In this document: one piece after another, positions 37,688-49,031 of the stretch
Layout of the letters: every line of letters starts with the position of its first letter
Position numbering within the stretch: position 1 is the stretch's first letter
NCBI RefSeq assembly: GCF_029227915.1
Contig: NC_079878.1
Span: forward strand, 24,205,501-24,269,500
Reading direction: 5' to 3'
Length of the DNA stretch: 64,000 nt
From: Hydractinia symbiolongicarpus
Taxonomy: Eukaryota; Cnidaria; Hydrozoa; Anthoathecata; Hydractiniidae
The notes under the pieces: model-generated
Told to the model about the DNA's origin: nothing
Databases searched by the model: none
What the model saw: only the letters and a program-made list of their open reading frames with translations
Program-made: the position numbers and the translations under genes

Positions 37688-38875
37688 TCACCAATCGCCA
37701 ATTAAATGTTTCTGTATACGTTTCGTACGTCGCCAATCGTGGAATCCATTCAAGCCTTGATGAATCGCGCATACCGTACCGTGGATTTCTTCGATCTTTT
37801 CGTTCGAAAGTTGATCAGTATTGTCCACATAATCGATCAGAATGAAGCGAAGAAATTCGTTGGATTTTCGGCATCGTTGCAACATTCGATGAAGTGCTTG
37901 ACAATTTGACAAGATTTAACTTGGTTCTTGATGTGGCTTTTGTAATTGGCCAAACGATGTTTCCAGCTGTTTGTGGAGCCAATGCCTTGTTTTTTGCATT
38001 TAAGACAATAGCACATGTATACGACGTGTTTGGTAGTACAAGTGAGCTGTTTACGGATTTTGAAATGCTTCTTTGTAGCGTTGCAGGTAAAAGAGTCGAC
38101 GTGATCAACAAAGTTGCTGCAAGAGTCGCATTTCTTCTCACATGGTACGTATCCAGGATTTTCGTCGTCTTTTGTGGACCTCGTAGTATAAGGATCAGCT
38201 CGAACCATTAGTTGTTGCAGGTTTTTCAACGTTTTGTTGGCAACCATGATCGATCCACGTGGAAAAACTTCAGCAAGCGTCGGTGAGTCGTATATCAAGT
38301 CAACGTGTTTCTTGACGATACTTTTGATATTCGGACCGCATGGATTGTATTCCGTAGAGAATATGGTCATTTTCGATTTGCTCATGGTAGTTTTCTTGCG
38401 AGCTTCGGATCTTGTTTTTTGTTCAATCGCATTGAAGTTTTTTTTGATGGCTTTCGGATCGTGATTACGAGCAGCAAGGTAAGCTTTGTATTCTTTCGCT
38501 TTTAGGTTGAATTCGTCATCTGAAGAGCAAATCCGACGCAATCGTGTAGCAACGCCAAGTGATATGCCATCTTTTAAGCGTTTTGGATGGCACGAGTGGC
38601 CGTGGAGATACATAAGACTACTTGTTGGTTTGCAGTATACTGATGTAGAAAGTTTTTTCTCCTTTATTTCGATCCGTAAATCAAGAAAACATATGGATTT
38701 CCCGCCGACTTCTATTGTGAACTCGATTCCAGGTGCTAAGGTGTTGATAAAATCGAGAAATGTTCGTAAACGATTCGGATCGCCACACCAAAGGGACAAA
38801 CAATCGTCGCGGTATCGACCAAAGTATTTGATCTCTGGAAATTCGTTATCCATTGTCGCAAGAACTAATCGCGAA
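37688..38875 (-). pseudogene. Penelope-like element: RT C-terminal half plus GIY-YIG-like endonuclease
   Basis: Begins just before the catalytic box (KYFGRYRDDCLSLW), so the earlier RT motifs are missing. It continues through the thumb (FLDLRIEIKEKKLST, YCKPT, YLHGHSCHPKR). A C-terminal region has Cys pairs (CEKKCDSCSNF) and then VVYMCYCLKCKKQGIGST, matching the GIY-YIG-type nuclease of Penelope elements. The last part (QRCRKSNEFLRF then QGLNGFHDWRRTKR) is in a different frame; the shift is near 37850. Non-functional 5'-truncated copy. Confidence 0.85.
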
Positions 38876-38883
38876 ATCCCTTT

Positions 38884-38966
38884 GCCTCGGCAGCCCAGGG
38901 ACTCGAACCCGGGATCGTCGCATCAGATGCACCGCAGGCTCTTATCCACTGAGCCACGTCGTCGGC
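38884..38966 (-). repeat. tRNA-like sequence (SINE-head type) upstream of the Penelope RT fragment
   Basis: Minus strand shows an A-box-like TGGCTCAGTGG and a B box GGTTCGAGTCC with spacing close to a tRNA, and GCC/GGC at the ends. Acceptor and T stems do not pair fully and the anticodon arm is irregular, so it is not a good functional tRNA. It could supply a pol III promoter. Confidence 0.6.
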
Positions 38967-39000
38967 AAAAGGATTCGTGAGAATCCAGACTACTTTGGTA

Positions 39001-39024
39001 TTTCGGCTAACAAGCCTTCGTCAG
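39001..39024 (-). other. second hammerhead-like motif, upstream flank of the Penelope fragment
   Basis: Minus strand: CTGACGA, A, stem GGCT/AGCC with a TGTT loop, then GAAA. Same order as the motif at 37440-37468 and same strand. The outer bases GGGTATCCG and ATACC can pair, which would make a simple extended hairpin rather than a classical three-way hammerhead. Confidence 0.35.
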
Positions 39025-39226
39025 CGGATACCCTAACGGTGGAAGTCATCACAAATGCACTGCTTGATAATGGAAGCCAAGGCACATTTATTCATAATGA
39101 TTTGCTTCATAAATTTTAGCCACCGTGTGTTCCAGCTTCAGTGTCGATTAAAACCATGACAGGTGAAGAGACAGATAATTGTCAAGCAGTAGATAATCTT
39201 GTGGTTAGTGCAGCTGTAATTAAATA
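39020..39226 (+). pseudogene. BEL/Pao retrotransposon protease fragment
   Basis: The peptide ALLDNGSQGTFIHNDL carries the D-N-G-S-Q active-site signature of BEL/Pao aspartic proteases, followed after a TAG (39117-39119) by ASVSIKTMTGEET and NLVVSAA. It is only about 70 residues long, with no neighbouring RT or LTR. Confidence 0.65.
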
Positions 39227-39479
39227 GGTTAGAGAACATTAACAGCATCAACTATATAACAATAAATAAATAAATAAATAAACTGTGCTGTCATGTGCAA
39301 CATAAATCAGAAATAATACTTTACCAGAACATAAAATGGTAGCCTCAGGCTCCTGTGTTGGATATGAGGCCTACTCATATTCATGCAGGAACAAGATAGT
39401 GTTTACATTTTGAACATTTCCTAATCTCCTCCATATTGACTCGTTTTGTTCTTAAGGACAAACACGAGTTTCACTCAAC

Positions 39480-40560
39480 GCTCTAATCAACCCCGACAAT
39501 GTCTACTGTTTCGGGACTATGGTTGCAAGAATCCACCCCTTCTTCACCGTCATTTCGCCACTCGTTCTCCTTGCAGCAAAATAGGCTGCCATTTTCATGA
39601 CGGCGTTGGTATCCATTTTGGCGGAGGGTCTCATAATGCCTAAAAATTTCTTCCCTGCTAGGGCGTATGCAAAGGTAAAAGTTAGATCCACACGGTCTCA
39701 TAGAGCATGTCTAGGATTTCCTTCTCCTTGGGCTTACATTGCTTGCTACGTGAGGTTTTGCCTTAATCATTTATTTAAGCATTTTTTTAATGCATCTTGA
39801 AGATCTCGGAAGGCTGAACTTTGCCCTGTTTCCCCTATTTAGGGGCGGGGTTTTGAGGTTTGGGGGCAAATTTGTAACATACCCCAACATCTACCACTAA
39901 CACGGATAGTGTTCTTACCTCATAGATATAGATGTTGTCTATTGACTTGTGAGGACCTGCGACAGGTTCGTGATCACCTGGTGAAGAACTTTTGCCCGCG
40001 TTCTTCTGTAAGTCGGCCTTGTTTTTTCGGTTCCATTCCGCAAGTCTCTTGCCAGCAGCAACACGACCTTCGTTCTTCTTGGTTAGGACTTGGTTAGACT
40101 CTTCCATTTATCTTATAGCTCTGAATGGCTTTAAGGTAAATTTTACTGTCCTTAGGGATGATCTTCCTTAGTCTCCGCCCCATCCTCTTTTTGCTCATAT
40201 GCCTCCGATATGCCCAGCCACTATGATGGGTGCCAGACACCTGCCAATTGTACAATAGACGAGTACGCCCAAATCTGTCATGGCCGCTCAAATAATGGGG
40301 TTTTCCTCGATATCTTGCTGCAGGCCCTCGACACTGTCTATCTCCACGAAATTTCCAATCATGCTAGCATAGAGGTTAACCACGCGAGTAGTCAACGCTT
40401 TTGAGGTCTTCTCCTCCTTCTCTTGAAGCTCTCGTTGTACGTACTCGGTGTGCACCTTGTCGATGGCCTCATCAGGAGCTTTGTCGATAAAGCCTTCTGT
40501 ACATTTTTGGGGTAATAAATGCCCCTTGCCCCTATGCAGGACTTTCTTCAAAGCTTGGCG
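39480..40560 (-). pseudogene. Polinton-associated ORF remnants
   Basis: Several short frames: 40551-40288 (charged, helical), 40291-40094, 40107-39835 (GRVAAGKRLAEWNRKNKA, a basic motif I associate with Polinton-linked proteins) and 39691-39503 (a possible small structural protein with ALAGKKFLGIM). None is intact. They are grouped with the polymerase remnants to the right by strand and by recall of similar cnidarian loci. Confidence 0.4.
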
Positions 40561-40721
40561 TTTATCGGTGGGTTTCTCTACATGCTCTTAGGTTGATTTT
40601 GCAGAGTCAAATATTTGTGCAAGGTCTGAAATTCTCTTTATTGTACGGCGATATCGAAAAAAAAAAACGCAATCAGGGCATAGGGTAGTATTACGGCGAT
40701 ATATAAACACACTTCATGGCT

Positions 40722-42650
40722 TTATTCTCGGGTAGACATCCGGCGGTAGTGTCCACGGGCTAGTGTTGTAATTTGTTCTGGTTGCACGAACCTTCTATCA
40801 TCTACCCTGTTCAGTGCTAATCTGTTCACCTTTTGGGTGTATATTTGATGGTTCTTGTGTTGAATTAACACCTGGCTTTTGTATATATTAACGCCTTCCT
40901 CCAGGCATCGTCTATAATCGTCGAATGTGATAGACTTTTTGGTAACGCACTTCTTCACGCCCTTCACTTTCCTGTCACACCCCTCTTTTGTTAGACTCTT
41001 GTAGGCATATAATTTTGCTCTCAACGTTATGAACTCCGTCATGATTTTCCCTGCTAGTTCGCCCTTCATCAGGCCAACAACTGTTTTGTTTTTACTAATA
41101 GGAAGGGGTCTATTATCATCCTTGTTGTGGGCACTCGTATCAAAACGTGCCTCGACATCCTGCGCAATGTCACAATAAAAGTCCTCTGTTCGAATGTGGT
41201 AAACCCTCGTTATGCTCTTTTTTTAACACATCTGTTAGTTCCAACATGGGTTGTTGCGGGAATGTATAGTATAACCGCTTCACCTCGTCCTCCAGATGGT
41301 TCACGAACCGCGTGACACAATCCTTACCATGGGACACTGTTAGTGGGTTCGGTACATCTCCGTATGCAAATGTACTATAGTTACACCAACCTGATGGTAT
41401 ATGTTTGTTCAGCTTTTTCGTCTTTGTTCCCCTGCCATTATCCACGGGGATTAGCAAGCTCTCAAAGTCTTCATATATTGCAAAAGGTCCCTTGAATTGT
41501 TGTTGACCATCCCTGTATTGTAACCATTTCTTAACCCCTTTTTGGCATTGTGACCTTGACCGCCTCGTGATCCCTGCAGTATCCATAATGTTTGTCCCCC
41601 GATTCAACCGTGTTGAAGGCTTGAAGACAGTTTAGGCAGAAATACATCGCACTCCTATTCTTTGATGTCTCCTTCCCCAATAATCTCGATAGGCTATTGA
41701 CAGCTGTGTAGTGGGTTTTGAACAATCCGTGATAAGCAGCAGGATCACCTGCCTGTTACGCTTAATATTCAGGATGTTGATCTTCTTTCTCATTACGTAC
41801 AAGACGCGTACTGCGATGTCAGTGTTGTTCTACTCAAACTTTGTTATCTCCTTGATGGTTGTCGGGAACTCTATATAGGGCCTCAGCTTAGATCCATTTA
41901 GGTAGTTCTATGTACGAGGAACCACTTGTTAGCCTCAGCTTATGAAAGTCTACAGCAAGGTGTAGGATTCAATTATTGGTGAATTCGCTCTCGGGTAGTG
42001 CTGGATCTGCCACGTGTATTTTGATACCGGCAGACATCCTATCCAGCACGTCATCCACATTGGTTACTTGGAAAATTTCTATCATTTTGCTGTTAAAGAT
42101 TTTTCTTCACCTCAATGTACTCGTCGTTAGCCTCCCCCAAGTTTTATAGTATTTTCTTCTACCACATGATGCACAGGAACAGCTGTACATTTGCCGATCG
42201 CATATCTCTTACCTGGTCCTCAACCAAGATTTTCACGTTAGGTCTCATAATCCTTATATACCCGTCGACGTCGGCCTTTTCTACAACAGAAATGCGGAAA
42301 GTTCGAAATGTTTTGTGCAGTGCGTGCTTATGTTCCCGAGGCGTATAATCTTGCTTTCCCTGGCTATTGATCATATAGTTTTTGCATATCCTCGAAATAA
42401 TCTTCTTCGGCCTCCTGTTCGACCTCGTTGTAAAGCGTAGGTCTCGCGATGATGTTAGTCGCACTATCATATAATTTTATCACCTTACGCTTGAAGGCCG
42501 CGTAGGTTCTTTTGACTCCCTCTTTTATAGGCTTGGGAACAGTGTCCGCTAGCCACTTGTACCATCCTCGCATTTTATCCATCACAATCGAACGATTTTT
42601 TGATAACTCCTGTTTCTCGAAGAGGTCCATCTCGGATGGGGGTTATAGCC
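40722..42650 (-). pseudogene. Maverick/Polinton protein-primed DNA polymerase B remnant
   Basis: Fragments in family order. 42630-42364 and 42470-42159 form an upstream region (AFKRKVIKLYDSA; FRISVVEKADVDGYIR). 41725-41531 is a Cys-His module (YFCLNCLQAF ... HYGYC). 41607-41210 is the exonuclease domain (FAIYEDFESLLIPV, LNKHIPSGWCNYS). 41205-40722 is the polymerase C-terminus (DFYCDIAQDVEARFDT, MTEFITLRAKLYAYK, ITFDDYRRCL). The palm core between exonuclease and C-terminus is absent: an internal deletion near 41205. Multiple frame breaks. Large self-synthesising DNA transposon, long dead here. No intact terminal repeats or capsid genes seen. Confidence 0.7.
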
Positions 42651-42659
42651 AGTTGTGCC

Positions 42660-43589
42660 ATTCCCGAATTTTATCCCTCACAATCGAACGATTTTTTTAC
42701 ATTTCATGTTGTTAAAATACATCCATAGCCTCTGGTGTTATAGGTCTGACTGGTTGTATAGCCCTCCTAGGTGTCCCCTGTGGCACGTCCTCAAGCAAAG
42801 CAACCACACCAGCCTTGCGTAGCCTGTAGTAAGAAGTCAACCAACGGCTTTTCGCAATATCACATAATTCTTTTACAGGGTGTGTGTTCATCTCTTTATT
42901 ATATGGATTTTGTATTTTCGGTAAATTTCATGTTTGCTCAAAACTAACGCAATAGAGCGTTACTGCGCATGCGTTGATTTTTAGCAGTCTGTACCAACGG
43001 GTGGACGGAGAAATAAAGTGTCCGTCGGCCATATATTTACTATATAAGTCTACTTATGATTAGGCAAAACTTGGTATACTCGTAAAAAGTTATTTATTTG
43101 ATGGCGTCATTGATTCCACATAATTAAATTTTAATGACGTCATTCATTTATTTTTTATTTTTGCCTTTACACTAACATTTCAGGTTTTGAGGTCTGTGCG
43201 GCAGAGGATAAATAGGAAAACCAGTTGGTGAAATATTAAAGCGCGTGAAAAAATCCACTTAGGCAAAAGAACAATGGAGAAAATATGTTGTTTTAGATTT
43301 TTCTGCTGACGTCAGCAGTAAAGATACGAAAAAAAATTTGGTCTATTCGTTGACTGTAATGTGTAGAGGTTGAAACGCTGATTAAAATAATGTATAGAAA
43401 CATATTTTCGACGAACGGCTAAGGATACCTTATTTTACACGTCGCTTCTATTGTGTAGAGCGTAAAGCGATGATCAAGATAATGTATATGATCATGGGCT
43501 TTTAATGAACGGTTAATGATAGAAACGGGTGTAAAATGTTTGCTGACGTTAGCAAAAACCCGCAAAAACACAAAATTTTATTTTAAAAT
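42660..43589. other. flank of Polinton remnant, dispersed-repeat material
   Basis: No gene. Contains GCTGACGTCAGC (about 43304) and TGCTGACGTTAGCA, and repeated GAAACGCTGATYAARAWAATGTAT motifs at about 43371, 43470 and 43621, which suggest an internally repetitive nonautonomous element. Confidence 0.4.
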
Positions 43590-44045
43590 TTTATATATAA
43601 GGCCTTCATCGTATAGATCTTGAAACGCTGATCAAGAAAATGTATAGGATCATGTATCTTTGACAAAACGGTTGCAAAGATATTGGGGTTTGAATGATTT
43701 TTGATGGCGTCATCAACCCGTCCATTCCGAAACGGATTTGGGGACCCAGGTTTATGAAACTTACCCAAATTGGTCCTAGGTGGTCCCTAACGCGGTGGAA
43801 AATCATTGATGTCACCACCTCGTTTCCAAGTTATTTGGCCTCAAAGTTTTAGGTGCACTGTAATGGCTTCATTTACTTTAATATACTTTCCGTTGAGGTC
43901 AATATTATTTTAACATCAAAGCTTGGTAAATTACAGAACAAATTTATAGGTGATGTTTTACAGATCAAAGAAAAAGGTAAAGAATGTAATCCACTTTGTA
44001 AAAGTGACAGACAGACACACGGAACTGGCGTATTATTATAGAGAT
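43590..44045 (+). repeat. dispersed repeat, copy 2, ending in GACAGACAGACAC tail
   Basis: Shares the motif string with 32685-32910 (ATGTATAGGATCATGTATC, TTTGACAAAACGGTTG, CCGAAACGGAT, TCGTTTCCAAGTTATTTGG) and ends with GACAGACAGACAC ... TATTATTATAGAGATG, the tail also found at 19500-19560 and 53445-53490. Confidence 0.6.
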
Positions 44046-44384
44046 GGTTCTATTATAGACATCCAATGAAGTACATAGTATATAAAGAATATAAAGAATA
44101 TAAAACAATTAAACAGAATTGTTTTCAGTATCTGTTGAATGTTTGATTTTTACTCATTGTAAAACTTAAATCGGATCATCTTGATTTCGAAAGTGGAAGG
44201 TGCAGTCAGTTCAGAAAGTGTCAAACAAACTAAAAAAGTGATCTTTTGAAAACGGGAGTATGCAGTAGGAGTGTACATCAAGCATCATGCAGAAAATATT
44301 TTCTGGTTCAATTCCACTCCTTCTCGCTCTTCACTCATGTATTTGTTTATTTTAATTTTTAACCTTTCATTTTTTTATTTTACT

Positions 44385-44585
44385 CTTATTTGTTTCATAC
44401 CTTTTATTTTTTACTTTTTTATTTACTGATCTATTATTACTTTTTTATTTTTTTATTTTTTATATATTTTGTATTTATTTATTTTATTTTTATTTATTTT
44501 ATTTTTATTTATTTGTCTTTTTACTGCATACGCAAATGTTGGCACGCGTATCTATTTTTTTATACTTTATTTTAATCTTTTTCTA
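44385..44585. repeat. T-rich low-complexity tract
   Basis: Degenerate TTTTATTTA repeats over about 150 bp. The open frames across it are simple-sequence artefacts. Confidence 0.8.
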
Positions 44586-44821
44586 ATAACCAAAGATACT
44601 TTTCTGCGAAGAAAGCCAGAACACAACTTACCTTTATTAAGGTTGAAGACACCAAATAACAAAAAAAGAGAAAAATATATAATGTTACACCACGTCTAGA
44701 AAATGTAACTTTGACAAAGACAAAGGAAAATGGCTCTCTTTCACCACTTCCTGAAATTGAAAAATATTACGTCTGTATCGTTTTTTAAGGCTTTTCTCTC
44801 TAGTGTTACAAACACGAGGGT

Positions 44822-45019
44822 TTAGATGGTAACGCGACAGCTTCGTCCTCGACATGAATGACAGGTTTCGACCGTTGTCTTTACGCAACAACGAGCGCAA
44901 ACAAATTTAGTGTCAAACAGATCACATCCATCAGGAATGTACGTCATCATTTTTCTGTGGAAACAAGTGCTATTTTCTAAGAAATTCTCTCGTCTTTCAT
45001 GGTTACACAGTGCATACAT
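44822..45019 (-). CDS. small cysteine-rich hypothetical protein or exon
   Basis: 65 residues from ATG 45017-45019. The second half, FVCARCCVKTTVETCHSCRG, contains two CxxC pairs nine residues apart, the spacing of a small zinc ribbon, plus four further Cys. No signal peptide. No intron or partner exon was resolved, and the surroundings are repeats. It may be a real small gene, an exon, or chance. Confidence 0.25.
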   Translation of the reverse strand: MYALCNHERRENFLENSTCFHRKMMTYIPDGCDLFDTKFVCARCCVKTTVETCHSCRGRSCRVTI

Positions 45020-45511
45020 GCTCGGTAATTATATTCACTTACAATGCTCAAAGATCTCTAAAACTCCTTCTTTCTTTTAACCCATGTTAAAAAGTTTAAC
45101 TTCGTAATTGCGTAGAGATTTGTTAAGTCTGTTAACCTTACTCTTTTGTCAGTATATGTCCAATTTCACTTTTCGGTCATGGTTGGGTTTGTTGAAGTCT
45201 TGAAAATAAAACCTTTCCCCCGTAACCGGAGAAGAATTCTAAAATATTTTCATCTTCGTTAAAAATGTTTCACGCCCAAACTCGTTTTCAAGGCCTTTTT
45301 TAAGTTTTGATATGTGGAGAGCGCGAATTTGCGCCAGCACGAATGTCAGAAAGCGAAAATGAAGCTCTTGGAAACAAGATTGGTTTTCGTCATCCAGCTT
45401 TTATGGCTTTCATTAAAAAAAGGCCGTGGTGACAAGGTAGAAAACATGTTTTGCAAAGTTAAGTTTCCAAGTCTCTCTAAAAAAGCGCCTCAAAATATAA
45501 TCCGTACTTAC

Positions 45512-46867
45512 CGTAATGCTTCGAATAAACGCCCGGGGCGTTTTTGGGGGCGTCTATTCGAGGAGGCGTTTAAAAGAGGGGGCGTTTATTAAATTTTTTT
45601 ACACTTTGTCTCTTTTGCAGTTTTAAGGATACCTATATTATATATCTTCACAACAGAAAAAAAAAGATATTCACATGTTTTAGAGAATGAACTTCAAAAG
45701 CTAAAAACTAAACTCTTTTCGAAAAAAATTAACATATACATTTTTTTTTATTAATTTCAAAGTTCAGACGGAGTAATGCCTTTCCTATAAATTTGAGGAT
45801 ATAAAACTTACTAGAAATGGAAATAATGGTACTTTAATATCTTAATTTATTGTTGTTGTTTTCTAGCCGCCATATTTAACGATCTTGTTGATCTCTTAAT
45901 CCCGTCTAATAAGCGGGCTGTCGCAAAATGTTCGTGCGAAACTGTAGGTAAACAAACGGCCTTAACTTTAAATGAGCACTGAGATGGAGTTCGATAATAT
46001 CGCCATTGTGGTAGGCTCCATGGCATCAAAATTGAAATTATTAAAAGAGATAGAGCATAAAAGGAGAAATTCTTAAGTATTCTAATTGTCTAGATCTGAT
46101 AATGTCTCCTTAAGGAAACGACGAACTGTTTGAACAAAGGAAAATAATCAAAAAGTAAGACAGCTAGCGAGGCGAAGCTATCTTCAGAAACAACAACAAG
46201 AAGGGGCCGTTGTTGCAAAGAAATCTGATTTCAGTTAGTTAAAACGTTTAAATAACAAACAATAACACAGAAACTTCGATTGATTTATCTGATTTATCAT
46301 GTTCGGAACATTGTTAATACATTTATAAAAGCATTACGATGGAAACACAGCTACAGATGCTCTCCCTCATTCATTATTTTTTCTATAATGGCATGAATCC
46401 AGCAGCCATGTGATCGATTTTGCCGTGCGTTTATTATCGCAAGATTCGTGCAATGAAATGCAATGGCTGTTCTGTAGGCGAAGAGAAATTGGGGTGAGTT
46501 TGTTATTTCTATGAAACATTTAAACATGTTCTGGTTGTCAGTTTCCAATAAAATTTTTAGGATAATGTTTTCTCATGTATATCTTTTAATTTTTACTATA
46601 AAATAGGTACCTCAAAAAAAGTTGCCTACAAGATGGTTACGCGCCTTTAAACCTAAGATTTAGGAAAAAAGTAAGTAAGTAAGTATACTTTAAATATCGC
46701 CTCGAATAAACGACTCTTATGAGGAAGGGGCGTCTATTCGAGGGGGTGTCTATTCGAGGGGGCGTTTATTTAAAAAGTGACTGAAAAGGAGGGGCCATTA
46801 CATTTCATTGCACGAATCATTTAAGGGGGCGTTTAATAAAAGGGGGGCGTTTATTCAAAGCATTATG
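45512..46867. mobile_element. 1.36-kb DNA element with CGAATAAACGCCC inverted ends
   Basis: Left end CGTAATGCTTCGAATAAACG and right end, read inward, CATAATGCTTTGAATAAACG are terminal inverted repeats. Inside each end are extra copies of GGGGGCGTTTATT and GGGGGCGTCTATTCGAGG in both orientations. The interior (45600-46680) has no recognisable transposase. Nonautonomous. Superfamily unknown; the target duplication is unclear. Confidence 0.7.
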
Positions 46868-47347
46868 ATAACTGGTTTGTCCAAACAGGATATGAAACAT
46901 TTTTTACTGATTTTTTAGGGAGAATTGCTGTAAAGGCGGTAACTGCATGTAAACCGTCTTTTACTGATTCTACTGATTTTTAAGGAGGGTTACTGTGAAG
47001 ACGATAACTGCAACTCGGGTCCATTAAACAATGCCGGCATAACAACAGTGACGTTTGATTTTATGTTTCACGTCAATGATGGCGGCACTCCTCGTTTTGA
47101 CACTTTAAGTTAAGATGGAATTGAACCGACGTATAGCGAATAGAAATACTTGTTTTATAAGATACATAACGTAATTTTTAATTAACTATAATTGTCAATC
47201 GATGTTTTAGTATTTTATTTGCAGTGTAATAATCTAGTTTCTGGCGATTTCTTTTAGTTTTTACGCCGTGTTTACGCCCACCAGGAAAACTAGTATTTGT
47301 CAATAAGTTTTGCTTCCACAACTGTAGCTAGTTTTTATTCATAATTT
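46868..47347. other. intergenic
   Basis: Two near-repeats of TACTGATTTTTARGGAG with AACTGCA (46905-46950 and 46970-47010) and no gene. Confidence 0.4.
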
Positions 47348-49031
47348 TTAAAGACAATTAATTCTGATATATATAACAACCAAATCTCGGTATAGGTTAC
47401 AGGAAATAGCAAAGCATGGTTTTCCTTTGTTACGTGGTGTCATTCGTAAAGAGTGAGTCAATGACATAAATTTTTAGGACTTACGTACAGGGCACTTTGG
47501 TTAAAGTCATAAGCGCACGAAATGAACACATAAAATTTGGTACTTATTACAAAAATACATGCATTGTTCATCAAGTTACCCCATATGGCTAATATGGAAG
47601 ACTTCTTCGTAAAAAGCATCAGAAACTTTTTACATGTGGATTACTTTTACATTAACAAAAATTAAAAATTTGAAGATAAACTTTTGCGATTTTGTCATCA
47701 TTAGTTTTCAAATTTCTCGCTGGAAATTTTTAAGGTTTAAAACCCATGTCCCACAGTAACTTTTTCGTTCTTATCCTAATGTTAATACATGAGCTATGCA
47801 AGAACTTTTGCAGGAAAATAAAAACACATCAAGAGAAAAAGTTTGTTATTAAAATATTATAAATAATTTCAAACCGATTAGTCCCTGCAGCCATTTTGGT
47901 GTCAGTTGTATGAAAATGCTAAAACTATACTAAGAAAAGACCTATTACTTCAGTAAAAATTGAAATAATGACTTGAAACTTAGTATTACATGTTTTTAGA
48001 CCAGTTTGATGAAATGAACCCAAAAATTTTTTTACTACTATCGTAGTTTCTGAGTTCTTAATTTTGACCATTTTTGGAGACGCTGATAAACTTTTTTTGA
48101 CAGCATATCAATTTTGACAAGCCATGTGTGCAGAAAACATTCTAAATTATTCTCAGGATTAAAAATAATTCAAACAGATAAAATGTGTCTCAGGTTTAGG
48201 ACCAAATACCTTATCCAGCTCAGAGAAAGTGGGAATGTGCTTCTAAAGCACAGTGCTAAATACAATCTAAATTTTATGCCGTATAAATACAAAGTGGTTA
48301 GAAAGTTATTTTTTTGTCCACCTGGACCTGCAACACGTTTACTTTGTACTAATCGCCCAGTCTGCTGCCACTCACAATTAATTTTTGAATATCCACAGGA
48401 ACTTTTTATGCAAAATGAAAAATGCTAAGCAACTGTATTTGCTTTGCAGAAGTAACAATAGGCTTATCTTTATCATAAGTCCTGTGAATGTTGGTTTATG
48501 AAAAAGATATTGTTAATGCTATAAGTGCTCCACTGGATTTGTAACACATTACACTAAGTGTCCTCCATGTGAAACAGCTTAATTATTTAATAACAAATGT
48601 GCCCTGGAGTGCTGGCATGGTACTGGCTAGGTAGCTTAAAATCACAAAATAAATATTATCCAGATGTGACCATCCCTCATCATCAGACATCAGAAAGGCG
48701 TTTCTGTTCTTTACTTCTCATTGTGGGTTACCTCAAATTCTTGTAAATCCAATGAAAAAAAATTACTTGAGAATTCTTTTTCTTTCCCTTGCACTACTCA
48801 TGGCATTTCTTTGCATGTCTTTAGTTTCAAGCCACAATCCCTGAGCTTCCAACCCCGTCTCAGTCACAAGTTTCAGCGCTAGCCAAAATGACGGACAACG
48901 TTGAGGAACTCTGGGTAATTTTGAAAAAATGTGGTTCTGCCTTATCATTTTCAGATATTTGCTGCTGATATCAGCAAATTTTGGCCCTCGGGTGCCACAC
49001 CTCCGTACATATAGGAGTTAATTATCTTTAA
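47348..49031. mobile_element. nonautonomous relative of the TTAA two-gene transposon
   Basis: Bounded by TTAA on both sides (47348-47351, 49028-49031). Its ends match those of the 5.9-kb element at 55433-61320: left AGACAATTAATTCTGATATA versus AGATAATTAACTCCTATATG; right TATAGGAGTTAATTATCT identical. About 120 bp next to the right end (48915-49031) is nearly the same as 61204-61320, and GGAAATAGCAAA follows both left ends. The interior differs, with only a 104-residue open stretch at 48114-48428 that I do not recognise. Confidence 0.8.

Noticed and set aside
38884-38966. Functional tRNA gene
   Set aside because: A and B boxes are present, but stems mispair and the anticodon arm is irregular; listed as a tRNA-like repeat instead.
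37894-38980. Plus-strand open stretches up to 164 codons
   Set aside because: Antisense shadows of the Penelope-like reverse transcriptase, which has clear motifs on the minus strand.
44390-44699. Phe/Tyr/Ile-rich plus-strand frames
   Set aside because: Artefacts of TTTTATTTA low-complexity sequence.
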